This document shows, piece after piece, positions 54,099-64,000 of a stretch of 64,000 bases of DNA (position 1 is its first letter; each line of letters starts with the position of its first letter). Origin of the DNA: Nannochloris sp. 'desiccata' (lineage: Eukaryota > Chlorophyta > Trebouxiophyceae > Chlorellales > Chlorellaceae); the NCBI GenBank assembly GCA_019044685.2, contig JAGTXX020000005.1, positions 744,001 through 808,000 of the forward strand. Reading direction: 5' to 3'. Position numbers and translations under genes: made by a program. The notes beneath the pieces were generated by a model. The model saw only the letters and a list, made by a program, of their open reading frames with translations, was not told where the DNA came from and did no database searches.

Positions 54099-57000
54099 AT
54101 GGCTGCAGCTGCAAACGGTTCAGGCTCAGCTGTAGATGCGACTGTGGCAAAGCTTCTTAATTATGCAGAGCCTTTAGACGTCGCCCTTTTGGATGCCACT
54201 ATCAACGCCTTTTATGGAGCTGGCTCTAATGAAGAGGTGCGTATTTTAAGTGGTCAATTGCATGCAGGGCACCTGCCAATCGTTGAAATAGTCAAGAATT
54301 CTAGCAGGTTGATCAAGTTCTTTGTTGCTGCAGAGAGTATCGGCTGAGGCCGTGCTGAAGAAAATGCAAGAACATCCAGAAGCCTGGACTCGCGTAGACG
54401 CTATCTTAGAGCAATCAAAGAGCCAGCAGACAAAGTTCTTTGGCCTTCAGGTAGGCGTCGACAACCCGCCATGGTTAGCTTTGTGTTTGTGACTTGATAA
54501 AGAATAAACAGAAATTAACAACTTGTCAACCCTTCTCTTCCCTCCTACAGATCATGGAAAGCGTTATTCGTTCTCGTTGGGGTGCTTTACCTGATGCTCA
54601 GCGTGAAGGCATCAAGACCTATGTTAGTAATCTTATTATCAAAATATCCACCGACGAGGTTGGTTTTAGAAGAGAGAAGACCTTTTTAAACAAACTCAAC
54701 TTAGTCTTGGTAGATATCTTGAAGCAAGATTGGCCACACAAATGGCCTTCATTCATTCCTGACATCGTCGGTGCTTCTAAGACAAACGAAACACTGTGTG
54801 AAAACTCAATGGCCATCTTGCGTCTGCTTTCTGAAGAGGTGTTTGATTTCTCTAAAAATGATCTCACCCAAGCTAAAATTAAAGAATTGAAGAGTTCATT
54901 CAACGATCAATTCGCTCAAGTCCATGAACTGTGCTTAATGGTACTCAATGCCAGTCAAAGACCAGATTTGATTCGTGCTACCTTAGCAACCCTGAACGCC
55001 TTTCTATCATGGGTGCCATTGGGCTATATTTTCGAATCTAATTTGATAGAAACTCTGTTGACTTTATTCCCTCAACCTCAGCTTCGTAATCTAGCTTTGC
55101 AATGTTTAGCAGAGGTTGCTGCACTCACTGTTGGACCTGAATATGATGCTAAATTTGCAAATATGTATTCCGTCTTTGCTGGACAGTTGGCAGTAATACT
55201 GCCCCCTGGTACCAATATTCCTGCTGCATATGCTGCTGGTTCGGATGAAGATCAAGCGTTTGTTCAAAATTTGGCCCTTTTTTTCACTGCATTTTTCAAA
55301 GCACATATTAATGTGTTGGAAAGCTGCGGAGATCCTTCTGCGCTGCTGGCTGGTTTAGAGCATCTTGTTAATATTTCATATGTAGATGATGATGAAGTGC
55401 TTAAGATCTGTTTGGATTACTGGAATCATTTTGTACCTGATGTGTATTCTACAGTAGCAGCAGAGCCAAACTTTGCCTTTGGTGCTGCTGCCGCAGCTGG
55501 TGCTGCTCCTCCCCGCAGCCGACGCGAGCTGTATGCCGGAGTTCTTTCTCGTCTCCGTGCGCTCATGATTGCACGTATGGCTAAACCTGAAGAGGTCATT
55601 GTCGTTGAAGATGAGAATGGCAACGTGGTTCGTGAGACAATGAAGGATACTGATGTTCTTGCCAGGTACAAGACGATGCATGAGACCTTGGTATATTTGA
55701 GTCATTTAGATCATGAAGATACCGAATCTCAAATGCTTGAAAAGCTGAGATTACAGCTGAGCGGTCGTGAATGGGGTTGGGGTGCTTTAAATCGTCTATG
55801 CTGGGCTGTTGGTTCTATTTCCGGCAGTATGGTGGAAGATCAAGAAAATCGATTTTTAGTAACGGTTATCCGAGATCTGCTTAATTTGTGCGAAATCACA
55901 CGCGGAAAAGATAACAAAGCTGTTATTGCATCCAACATTATGTATGTTGTTGGGCAGTACCCTCGCTTCTTGCGCAATCACTGGAAATTTCTTAAGACGG
56001 TGGTCAACAAATTATTCGAGTTTATGCATGAAACACATCCTGGTGTACAGGATATGGCATGTGAAACATTCTTGAAGATTGTTTCCAAGTGCAAGAAGAA
56101 GTTTGTACTTCTTCAGGTGGGTGAATCTGAACCTTTCATCAGCGAGCTGCTGACGGGTTTGACAGTGACTATTCAAGATTTGGAGCAGCATCAGATTCAC
56201 ATGTTTTTTGAAGCTGTAGGTATTATGATCTCTGCAGAGCATGATGCTAAAAAGAGAGAAGAATATCTTGCTCGTTTAATGTCTCCACCGAATGCTACGT
56301 GGGCTGGTCTCATTCAACAGGCGCACCAAGACGTCAGCATTTTGAAAACAACTGAAGTTATTCGCAGTGTACAGAATATTTTACAAACGAATGTGTCTGT
56401 GTGCTCTTCACTAGGTGCTCCATTCATCAGCCAGCTTAATATCATTTTTGTAGATGTTTTAAATGTTTACAAAATGTACTCTGAGCTGATCAGCGCTACC
56501 ATTGCATCTGGTGGTCCTCATGCTGCAAAAACTTCTGGTGTGAAGTTGATGCGTAGCGTCAAAAAGGTTACTTTACGGTTGGTTGAAGTGTTTGTAGACA
56601 AGGCAGATGATTTAGCTCTTGTTGCAACTCAATATGTACCTGCTATGATGGATCCATTACTTGGTGATTACTCCCGCAATGTCCCAGATGCACGTGATGC
56701 TGAAGTTCTGTCTGCATTTGCTGCAATGATCAATAGATTACAGAGTCAAATGGAAGCAGAAGTACCACGTATATTTGAAGCTGTATTTGAATGTACTTTG
56801 GGTATGATTACACGTAATATGGAAGACTATCCTGAACATAGATTACAATTTTTCAGTTTATTACGTGCTATTACCAATCACTGCCCTCGTACATTATTTT
56901 CTATGTCACCATCGCAATTGAAACTGGTCATTGATTCTGTAGTATGGGCTATTCGACACACTGAACGTAATGTAGCTGATACTGGACTGAATCTGTTGCT

Positions 57001-57532
57001 GGAAATGCTTGTTATGTTTGGATCTGGAGAAGCAGCTACAGGGTTTCATCAAGCGTATTATCTGCATTTATTATCCGAGATCTTTGCAGTGCTTACTGAT
57101 ACGTTCCATAAGCCTGGATTTAAATTGCAAGCACGCATTTTGCATCATTTGTTTTCCATCGTACAAACTGAAGCAATTAAAGCACCGCTGTGGGATGTAG
57201 CCACCTTGGGTGCTTCTGCCTACCCTAACAACGCAGCATTTGTACAGCAACACACCTCTGAATTGCTTTCTACATCATTCCCCAACTTGAGACCCCAACA
57301 GGTTCAGGCAACAGTGATGGGTATGATGGAGCTGAAAGAATTGACGGGCTTTAAACAGCATTTACGAGATTTCTTGGTACAGTCTAACCAATTTGCGGAT
57401 CAGAATAATGCAGAGTTGTACGCGGATGAAGTAGCATTAGCTAGGGAAGCAGAAAAGCAGAAAATGGCAAAGATTCCTGGATTGTTGCACCCGAATGAAC
57501 TGGATAATGGTGGTGCTGTTGATTCTGATTAG
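54099..57532 (+). CDS. XPO1: Exportin-1 (CRM1)
   Basis: Exons are 54099..54236, 54334..54450 and 54551..57532, with introns of 97 and 100 bases, all phase 0, giving 1078 aa (family about 1070). It exports leucine-rich NES cargo from the nucleus with RanGTP. The importin-beta N-terminal region is assembled over the three exons (LLDATINAFYG, RVSAEAVLKKMQEHPEAWTRVDAILEQS, FFGLQIMESVIRSRWGALP). HEAT repeats follow. The NES-groove region includes MHETLVYLSHLDHEDTE and NRLCWAVGSISGSM, and the groove cysteine in human (Cys528) corresponds to the string VQDMACETFLKI, where Cys follows Ala. The C-terminal helix and acidic end (NGGAVDSD) are present. Confidence 0.96.
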
Positions 57533-57755
57533 ATTACCGGTCGTACAGTTCTTTTTTTTATTTTTACTTATATAATGACGCATCATGTTTGCAACAATAA
57601 CAGCAACAGCCTTTATTATCCCTTTTCAGAACCTTCTTTGGTATTTGTTTCTTTTACGTTTCAAGCTCTGACTTTCTTAAATACTATTAAATAAGTTAGT
57701 GTTGTAAAAAGCAAAGCGGGTTTGAACCAGGTTTAAGAACGTAGTTCATTTTTAT
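57533..57755. other. Convergent 3' flanks XPO1/TMF1
   Basis: 223 bases between convergent stops. No gene. Confidence 0.5.
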
Positions 57756-59618
57756 TTAGTTTTTAATGAGTAGTTGAGCACGTGCATCAGCCAATTGATC
57801 AGCTGCTACAGCTAACTGCTCATGAAATATTGCCTTCATATCTCTAATATCTTCTTCTAATACTTCAACACGTTCATTCTTCTCTCCTAGAACTTCAAGA
57901 GCAATGTCGAGTTTTTTGGTGACAAGAGTAAGCTGCTTTTCAAGTGTAGCAGCATGCTGAGCAGCAATACGAGATTTTTCTGCAGCTTCTAGAGCAATAA
58001 TAAGCTGTTCAGTAGATGCATCACGTGCTGATTCTGCTAAACGTAATTGCTGCTGTAGCATATGCACTCTCTGCTGTCTGGGATCTGAATTAATAGCCGA
58101 GGAGGTACTGGTGCTTCCAATGCCCATACTGCGTACTACAACATCCATTTCATCTTCTATTAGCTCTTCTTCTTTTTCTTTAATTTTAACTGCTGCTGCT
58201 GCTGCAGCAGCTTGTGAATCACGATTGCCGCCGTCGCCACTAATAGGAGACAGAATTGTTGCTGCAGCTGCTGCCTCTACTTCTACACCTTTCTGCAGCA
58301 GTTGTTTTTCCAGCTCTTTGCGCTCAGACACTTCTGTTCTTAAAGCTTCTTCAGCTTCCCAAAGAGATTCTTGCAGCTTCTGTCGCTCAGCTGTATTAGC
58401 TAAAGTGTGGCGCTCGAGGGAAAACCCGACCTCAGCAAGGGTGGCCTGTGCTTGAGCTAATTCATTTTTTAGATCATTACACCGCTGCTGGTGTACCATT
58501 AAGTCTTCCTGAGTTTGTAATAACGCTGTTTTAGAAGAATCATGGCCTTGCTTAACAGCTATTATCTCTTCCTGTAAAATATTGATTGTACTTGTTGCCT
58601 CTTTTTCAGCACTCAGAGCAGCACTCACTTGCCTGCGAAGCTCAGCTACTTGTGCTGCAAGACGATTTTCAGTCTCAAACGCTGCTTGTTGCTGCACAAC
58701 TGAAGCTGCAGTGATGGATTCTAGTTGGCGCAGCAAAGAAGAACCTGCTGCTGCAGCAACACCAGCTCCACCGTCACCATCACCACTGCCACCAATCTGC
58801 AAAGCATGATTGGCAGCTTCTAGCTCACGCAGCCGCCTTTCTAATAATGCAGCTTCATTTCTGAGTTGATACTCACGATCTGCAGCTATAGAAGCAGCTT
58901 CTTCCATCGCAAAACGTGTTTCATTCAAAGCTTGCGTCATTGCTGCTTCTCGTTCAAGAGCAGCAGCAAGCGCCTCACTTGCTTCTTTTTGCTGTTCCTT
59001 TTGAGATTGTTGAAGCATTTTGCCAGCTTCATTCTTAGCTGCTGCTACTTTTGCATCTGCTTCTTTGAGCACTTGCTCTATCTCTAGATCAGCTTCTTCC
59101 TGTGCTGCTTTCCATTCCTCTTGAATCTCCACCGATTCCTGTTCAGCAGTGCTGGCACGGCTTTCTGCTTTGAGTAATTGGCTAGTTAATCTATCACGAT
59201 CAGCTTCTAAATCTCGTAGCTGTGCGCGCACACGTCGAGCAGCTGCTTCTAATTCTCCATTCTTCTTAGACAACCTTTCTCCTTCTTTTTGCAATGCTGC
59301 AATGTAGTCGTCTTTTTCTTTTAGTTTTGCTTCATTTACAGAGCCACCTCGAGTTGCAGATCGTAGCTGAGCACGCATGTCATCTCGCTCATCCTGTGCA
59401 GCTGTCGCTTGTCGTTCTGCAACAGCTAATCTCCTTGAAAATTCTTCTTGCAGCTCTGAAATTTCAGCCTCTGTAGCTGTCGAGGGGGTTTGTGATTCTT
59501 CAAGAGTATTACGGAGCTTTTCATTTTCAGCTTGCAAAGCACTATTGATAGCAGCCAGCGTAGCAAGCTTGCCTTCATAACTAGCCTTCAGTCTGTGTGA
59601 AGAGAAGGGAGTAGTCAT
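57756..59618 (-). CDS. TMF1-like golgin (coiled coil)
   Basis: A single-exon 620 aa frame, almost entirely coiled coil, from ATG 59618. TMF1 proteins are Golgi-tethering golgins that bind Rab6. The TMF DNA-binding/coil block is seen at about residues 100-150 (DDYIAALQKEGERLSKKNGELE) and the C-terminal TMF/TATA-binding domain at about 570-605 (LEVLGEKNERVEVLEEDIRDM). These two blocks in this order are diagnostic. Low-complexity Ala/Gly hinges interrupt the coil (GSGDGDGGAGVAAAAG). Animal and plant TMFs are longer (about 900-1100 aa), mostly in the variable N-terminus. The ATG may not be the only start: a CACAG acceptor-like site at about 59590 would allow an upstream exon. Confidence 0.78.
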   Translation of the reverse strand: MTTPFSSHRLKASYEGKLATLAAINSALQAENEKLRNTLEESQTPSTATEAEISELQEEFSRRLAVAERQATAAQDERDDMRAQLRSATRGGSVNEAKLKEKDDYIAALQKEGERLSKKNGELEAAARRVRAQLRDLEADRDRLTSQLLKAESRASTAEQESVEIQEEWKAAQEEADLEIEQVLKEADAKVAAAKNEAGKMLQQSQKEQQKEASEALAAALEREAAMTQALNETRFAMEEAASIAADREYQLRNEAALLERRLRELEAANHALQIGGSGDGDGGAGVAAAAGSSLLRQLESITAASVVQQQAAFETENRLAAQVAELRRQVSAALSAEKEATSTINILQEEIIAVKQGHDSSKTALLQTQEDLMVHQQRCNDLKNELAQAQATLAEVGFSLERHTLANTAERQKLQESLWEAEEALRTEVSERKELEKQLLQKGVEVEAAAAATILSPISGDGGNRDSQAAAAAAAVKIKEKEEELIEDEMDVVVRSMGIGSTSTSSAINSDPRQQRVHMLQQQLRLAESARDASTEQLIIALEAAEKSRIAAQHAATLEKQLTLVTKKLDIALEVLGEKNERVEVLEEDIRDMKAIFHEQLAVAADQLADARAQLLIKN

Positions 59619-60090
59619 GTTGTCAGAATAGAAATTAATTCAGAGAAAAGCAGGATTGCCGCCAGCTGCAAAATGGTGGGGGCGGTCTATCGACATTGAG
59701 ATGAACAAAGCAAACATAAGGACCCACTTCCGCTCTGCATCTGAATCTGCAGCTGCTGCAGCGCTTCCTTTTGACATTTAACTTTTGCAAAGAGAGCAGC
59801 AGGCTTAATACTTCATACTGTTTTCAAATTTGGAAGTGTAAAAGATCGATTGATCTGAGTTTTCAGAAAGAGAATAAAGGACGATACTGCGCACTTTATG
59901 CAATTCTAGTATATTTGTAGACACGCATTATAGCGAACCAAAACCAAAATCGATAAAATTAAATCTGTCAAGTCGAAAATTTAAGGCGCTCTCTTGCTAG
60001 CCAAAATATTCGTTAGAAACACCGGCATGTTTGCTTTAATTGACAAATTAATTCTTTTATCTACGCAATAGGCAATTGACTCGTGACGAT
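59619..60090. promoter_or_regulatory. Divergent intergenic region TMF1/PAP
   Basis: About 470 bases between divergent starts. No specific site recognised. Confidence 0.5.
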
Positions 60091-61394
60091 ATGGACGTCG
60101 AGAGAGCACCCTTGACGTCCAAGGGCTCGCCTCGATTTCAGATTCGGTATGAGTCCAGTGCTCCTGTTTCGTTTGAAAATGGGGACCTCTCGTTCGAAAG
60201 TGAAAGTGGAATTGTTAGAGCAGGCGGATGGGCAACTAATGTTTGGAAAGGTGAGCTCCTAACGGATTTGTTTGAAATATTCTGGAAAGCGATTTCTCTT
60301 CTGACCCGACCTGCTCTTTGAAAAGGAATAAAAGAAATAAGTAGCAACTAAATTTTACTTTGACAATTTGTGCAGACGCGAGCAATCCTGTTCGTGCTAT
60401 TGTCTTGAGTGCTATGGTTTTCTTCTCCATTGGGACCTTGCTCATTGCCTTTGCCGGCATTCGCAATGTGGCGGCAACATCCTCAAATGAGCTCTCCTTC
60501 TTCGTATTAGGAGATTGGGGCCGCCAAGGCACTGAGAATCAAACTCTAGTAGCAACTCTGATGGGTAAAAAAGCAGCTCATCTCCGCCCTGGGTTTGTTA
60601 TCAGCACTGGAGATAACATGTACCCTAACGGTTTAAATTCTACTGGAGATCCTTTATTTTTGCAAAGTTTCTCATCAGTCTATTCGGCAAAAGGACTGCA
60701 AGTTCCGTGGCACGCTGTATTAGGAAATCATGGATACGGGGATGGCTTTGAGTACTGTGAAAATGATGCTTCAAGCCCCTGTGCTCGAGGTCCGTTGCAT
60801 TTGTTAAGCGCCGACTTGACTGCCAGAGACTGGCGATGGCACTGTGAGAGGTCATATACTGAATCATTCTTAGATGGTCTCGTGGAATTCTTCTTCGTTG
60901 ATACCAGTCCATTTATTTTAGAATATCATGATCGCAGCTGGGCCAAGTATGATGGCGGAATCTTGCAGCAGAATTGGGAAGTGCAGATAAAAGAAGTAGA
61001 AGCAAGGTTAGCATCTTCTAAGGCTTTATGGAAGCTAATGATAGGGCACCACCCGCCACGTAGCAATGGAGTTCATGGAAATAATACTGAAATTATGCTT
61101 CATTTAGAGCCGTTGATGGTACGCTATGGCGTGTCGGCTTACTTTGCTGGTCATGACCATAATTTAGAACATTTGCAGCTGAACGAGAATGGTTTGAACA
61201 TATTTGTATCTGGGGGAGGTTCAGATTGTGATCGAGGATTCAATACTGTTGTGGATGCCAAATTTCAATACCCCCAACAGGGATTCGCCGCTGCGACAAT
61301 TTCTGATAAAGAGTTGAAAGTGAGCTTTTATACACTCGAATCTGGAATGAATGCAGCATATACAGCCACAGTACTTCCTCCTTCCAAAAATTAG
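60091..61394 (+). CDS. Membrane-anchored purple acid phosphatase, second paralogue
   Basis: Exons are 60091..60250 and 60376..61394 with a 125-base phase-1 intron (GTGAGC...GTGCAG), giving 392 aa. It has the same design as the gene at 20462: hydrophilic N-terminus of about 60 residues, one membrane helix just after the intron (AIVLSAMVFFSIGTLLIAFAG), then the catalytic domain. Metal-site blocks are GDWGRQG, GDNMYPNG, GNHGYGDG, GHHPPRS and AGHDHNLE. Gly replaces Asp after the GNH motif; the ligand Asn and His are kept, so activity is likely. The intron position and phase match the paralogue, showing a whole-gene duplication rather than retroposition. Confidence 0.9.
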
Positions 61395-63185
61395 GATGGT
61401 GTGTATATAACAGTTATCAGCGACTATTCGACGTCAAAAGAGAGACTGTGAGGATCACTGTCTCTCTGGACTAGTTTATATTTTTACCTTTTGTATCCAG
61501 TAGCTCCTTTACTTTTTATATCCCTCTAAATTAATAGGCAAATTAACCATTCATTTTGTGTAATAACAAGCTTAGTTCCCTATTATAAATCTAGAAGTGG
61601 TGCCTGGCACAAAAATTTCGAATAAAGGGGGAAGGTTAGTTTCAAGCAGCCATTATCTTATCGATAACTTCTACATTGTATTCCAAGGCACCGTTGGGTA
61701 TGCATATTGCTGCCTGTGAATCTTTTGTTAATACTGAGGTTAATCCTTGATCGCAGCTGCAGGCTCCAACATTGAACTCTTATGGAGCTTCAGAAAGTTG
61801 TTTTGGATAATCATTATAACAGTCATAATTATGGGTTAGACAAGAGTGGGAAAGGTGAAGTACTTCAAAAATGCCATTTTAGCTGACTTTTGTGGCATGC
61901 CGTTGTTGCCGACTGTTTCCCCACTGGTGGCTGCATCTGCCTGTCTGCAGAATTTGATGAGCAACTATTGCTTATGGTTATGTGGTAATGAGATGCACGC
62001 ACGAAAGATTCTTCAAAGTGTGGTGGCTTCTGGAAAACTTGCGAAGTTAGAGTTTTCTGAGTTTGCGGAGCGGTATTGGTCAGATCGAGAAATTGCTGGC
62101 CAATTTTCAATTCAAGTTAGTTAGATGGCTGCCCAGATAGTATTACAGTGGGAAAGGAGATACTGAGTGAAGGTATGCAAAAAAATCGTGCTTCAAAATG
62201 CTTGCTGGGTAGAAACAGATGGCACAGTTTCAGTTTCAGTTTGCACTTTTATTGGTGAAAACCTTGCACTGTTTCCCGTCAATTTTTGGAAGGTGCCTGA
62301 GAAAGTTGAGATGGTCTTCCAGACTGCATTATTGTTTGCTCGCTTTTATAGAGGTTGACTTGGACTAGGATGAGATCTTCTGCGTTGAAGTAATGGTAAT
62401 GAGAGGTCACGAATGGTAGTTACTTGAGCTTGTATGGTGATGACGGCGACTTGCAGCCGCAGTTTGCGCTGGTTGTTTTGGGGCGAGTATTTGGTGTTGT
62501 AGAGAAGATTTCAAAGATCAATTTGTTTCCGAGAGAAGTATCGTGTTGATTTTAGTGGCAGGGCGGAGCTGGTGGATAGTGGTAGCTGATAGCGATCAGC
62601 ACCGGAAAATTAGGGTGAGCGACACAGCACAGCAAACCGTTCGGTCGTAGTTGGTTATTTTTGCAATGAACGGTCTTTCTTCGAGCATCTTTTTCCAAGG
62701 CATTCTCTTTTCATAGCAAGGTATTTTATTATGTAATCTAGCACTTAATAATATCGACAGAATTATCTTGGGAAGTATAGAATGAAGAGGCTCTTGGTAG
62801 GATATAGACAGCTCAAAAGCAAGCTTTAAGTTGTGAGAAATTGCAGTAGTAGAGGTAAAACTTGAAAAGAGTCAATTAAAATTGCCACAGACCTTCTTTT
62901 TGAGTTCTATTTAATTTATAGGATTCTCGAGATAATATGCTATAATTTGATATAATTTGATAAGGTCTAAAGGCAGTAGAGCGAGTTTTTGGCACGCGAT
63001 CAGATGATTCATGCGATGGCTGGCATTGGAGGTAAAATGTTTTTGTAAGGCGTGGTGTGGTATAATATAAAGTTATTAATCTATTTCGATTAATTTGATG
63101 TGGTAAGATACGGTGAAAGACAGCTTATGTGCAAGTAGCAGGCTGATGTGTGTGATCTGCGTTTTGATGTGATCAGGTGGCCTGG
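61395..63185. other. Long gene-poor stretch
   Basis: About 1.8 kb without a gene I can support. Open frames near 61846..62124 and 62167..62358 on the plus strand begin with GTG only and match nothing known to me. It contains a hairpin at 61439..61467 and a (ag/cagttt) run near 62227. It may be decayed transposon or regulatory sequence. Confidence 0.5.
61439..61467. repeat. Hairpin in the PAP 3' flank
   Basis: Thirteen-base arms AGAGAGACTGTGA and TCACTGTCTCTCT with a 3-base loop and a single central mismatch, 45 bases after the PAP stop. It could be a 3' UTR structure. Confidence 0.7.
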
Positions 63186-63379
63186 TGTGATGATTAACCG
63201 TGTTTGGCTAAACACCACTACTTGTTCTAGTTGTTCTAAGTTCTAGTTACAGGTTCTAGGTAAATCAAAAGTCCCTCTACAGAATGCAAAAGGTGTTCTT
63301 TATAGTAGCTCACGCAGCGGAGGCGTGCTATGCATGATGTGACGAGGCAGCTTCTCGCTAGCTATGCCATATCATCACA
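63186..63379 (-). repeat. 3' LTR of a second Ty3/gypsy element
   Basis: 194 bases with perfect nine-base inverted ends (TGTGATGAT...ATCATCACA). It is followed on the element side by a purine tract (minus strand GAGAGAGGGGGGAAGAA at about 63381..63398). The five bases outside are CCTGG, the expected half of a target duplication. Unrelated in sequence to the 359-base LTR. Confidence 0.82.
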
Positions 63380-63510
63380 TTCTTCCCCCCTCTCTCTGAA
63401 AACGTGTCCTCACGTTTATGATTCAGCAGAAAGAAAGGTGCAAGCAGTAGGGTAAAACTCAAAATGAAAATTAAAATTAACCTTGTAAAATTTACGCTAA
63501 ATATTTTTTT

Positions 63511-64000
63511 TTAGGTAGCATCGTGCTGCTGATCTATCTCACGCAGCATGCGTTTCACTTCTGTTCCAGCATCTCTAAAATTTGATTTAGGTTCCCAGGT
63601 AGAGTCACACAAAGGGTATCCTTCCCATTTAACATAGTATTCAACTTTAAAGCCACGACCCCACGGTGTCGAGCGACGGTCCAGAATTTTTTCAACGTTG
63701 AAGACATCAGGGCCTTGCTCCAGGTCTGGAGGAGGTCTAGCAGGGTAACGATTAGGAAATTCAGTGCTTTGTACGAAAGGTTTGAGCTTCTCAACGTGAA
63801 AAATAGGATATCTTCTTCTCCATATAGGCGGCAGCGCCACTTGGTAGTTGAGCGGGCTAAGTTTCTTCACGACAGGAATGGGTCCAAACCACTTTGGTGC
63901 TAGCTTGCGAGGTCCCTTCAATGGTAAATCAGCAGTAGAAATGTAAACTTGATCTCCTTCTTCAAAAGTAAGATGTCTTCTACCTTGGTCAGCGTAATAT
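63511..64000 (-). CDS. pol: Ty3/gypsy integrase C-terminus and chromodomain (partial)
   Basis: Open frame from the window edge to the stop at 63511, about 162 codons. Beginning [20 protein letters not shown], it has the GPF/Y-like module ([31 protein letters not shown]) followed by a chromodomain ([31 protein letters not shown]). No frameshift or stop is seen, so it may be intact. Confidence 0.92.
   Translation of the reverse strand, partial: YYADQGRRHLTFEEGDQVYISTADLPLKGPRKLAPKWFGPIPVVKKLSPLNYQVALPPIWRRRYPIFHVEKLKPFVQSTEFPNRYPARPPPDLEQGPDVFNVEKILDRRSTPWGRGFKVEYYVKWEGYPLCDSTWEPKSNFRDAGTEVKRMLREIDQQHDAT

Larger units (their letters stand above)
63186..64000 (-). mobile_element. Second chromodomain Ty3/gypsy element, cut by window end
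   Basis: 3' LTR, polypurine tract and the end of pol lie inside the window; the rest continues beyond 64000. It is a different family from the element at 34228..40724 judging by LTR length and pol sequence. Confidence 0.88.

Noticed and set aside
61846..62358. Two open frames after the second phosphatase gene
   Set aside because: They lack an ATG, show no family signal and have no supported splice join.
1..64000. CRISPR arrays, operons, bacterial promoters
   Set aside because: Introns, poly-exon genes and retrotransposons make this a eukaryotic nuclear contig; no regularly spaced short repeats were seen.

Overview
This is a nuclear contig from a photosynthetic eukaryote, most likely a green alga. 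Genes are short and close together, split by small GT-AG introns (about 90-380 bases), and often arranged head to head. The plant-lineage signs are a NIN-like RWP-RK transcription factor, a bHLH of the ILR3/IVc type with the land-plant C-terminal tail, the short plant-type NDUFB9, a plant-type UDP-glucose 4,6-dehydratase, MOT1, TTTAGGG/telo-box motifs, and a circularly permuted tRNA gene, an arrangement previously known from red and prasinophyte algae. The taxon below this level is inference.

Layout. 0.4-10.7 kb: TXNDC9-like protein, UDP-glucose 4,6-dehydratase, GLRX3 (Trx-Grx-Grx), a previously hidden three-exon NDUFB9 gene on the minus strand, and an ABCC transporter. 10.9-14.7 kb: three small minus-strand genes, two of them secreted Ala/Cys-rich proteins of one unrecognised family, one with a near-perfect 360-base internal duplication. 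14.9-25.1 kb: a four-repeat helical protein, RAD51B, dolichol kinase, a membrane-anchored purple acid phosphatase, a GhrA-type dehydrogenase and an aldo-keto reductase. 25.5-29.5 kb: NIN-like factor and a protein fusing an RP2-type TBCC domain to a clathrin light-chain tail.

30.2-46.3 kb is a transposon island. A LINE with ORF1 and an endonuclease/reverse-transcriptase ORF2 is split by a young chromodomain Ty3/gypsy element (identical-looking 359-base LTRs, 5-base target duplication GCAGG). Removing the insertion restores an uninterrupted ORF2 frame. LINE 3' remnants lie on both sides, including a tandem pair of about 1.14 kb. Immediately after comes the permuted tRNA-Ile(UAU) gene.

47.0-61.4 kb: cytosolic malate dehydrogenase, MOT1 molybdate transporter, ILR3-like bHLH, serine palmitoyltransferase LCB1 (two +1 frame breaks), exportin-1, a TMF1-like golgin and a second purple acid phosphatase. 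61.4-63.2 kb has no supported gene. The window ends inside a second chromodomain Ty3/gypsy element with a 194-base LTR.

Functional links are loose, as expected of a eukaryotic contig. The NIN-like factor (nitrate response) and MOT1 (molybdate for nitrate reductase) both touch nitrogen assimilation. The bHLH (iron) and GLRX3 (Fe-S delivery) both touch iron. All reading was by eye: exon joins were checked for phase and family fit, but no alignment was run.
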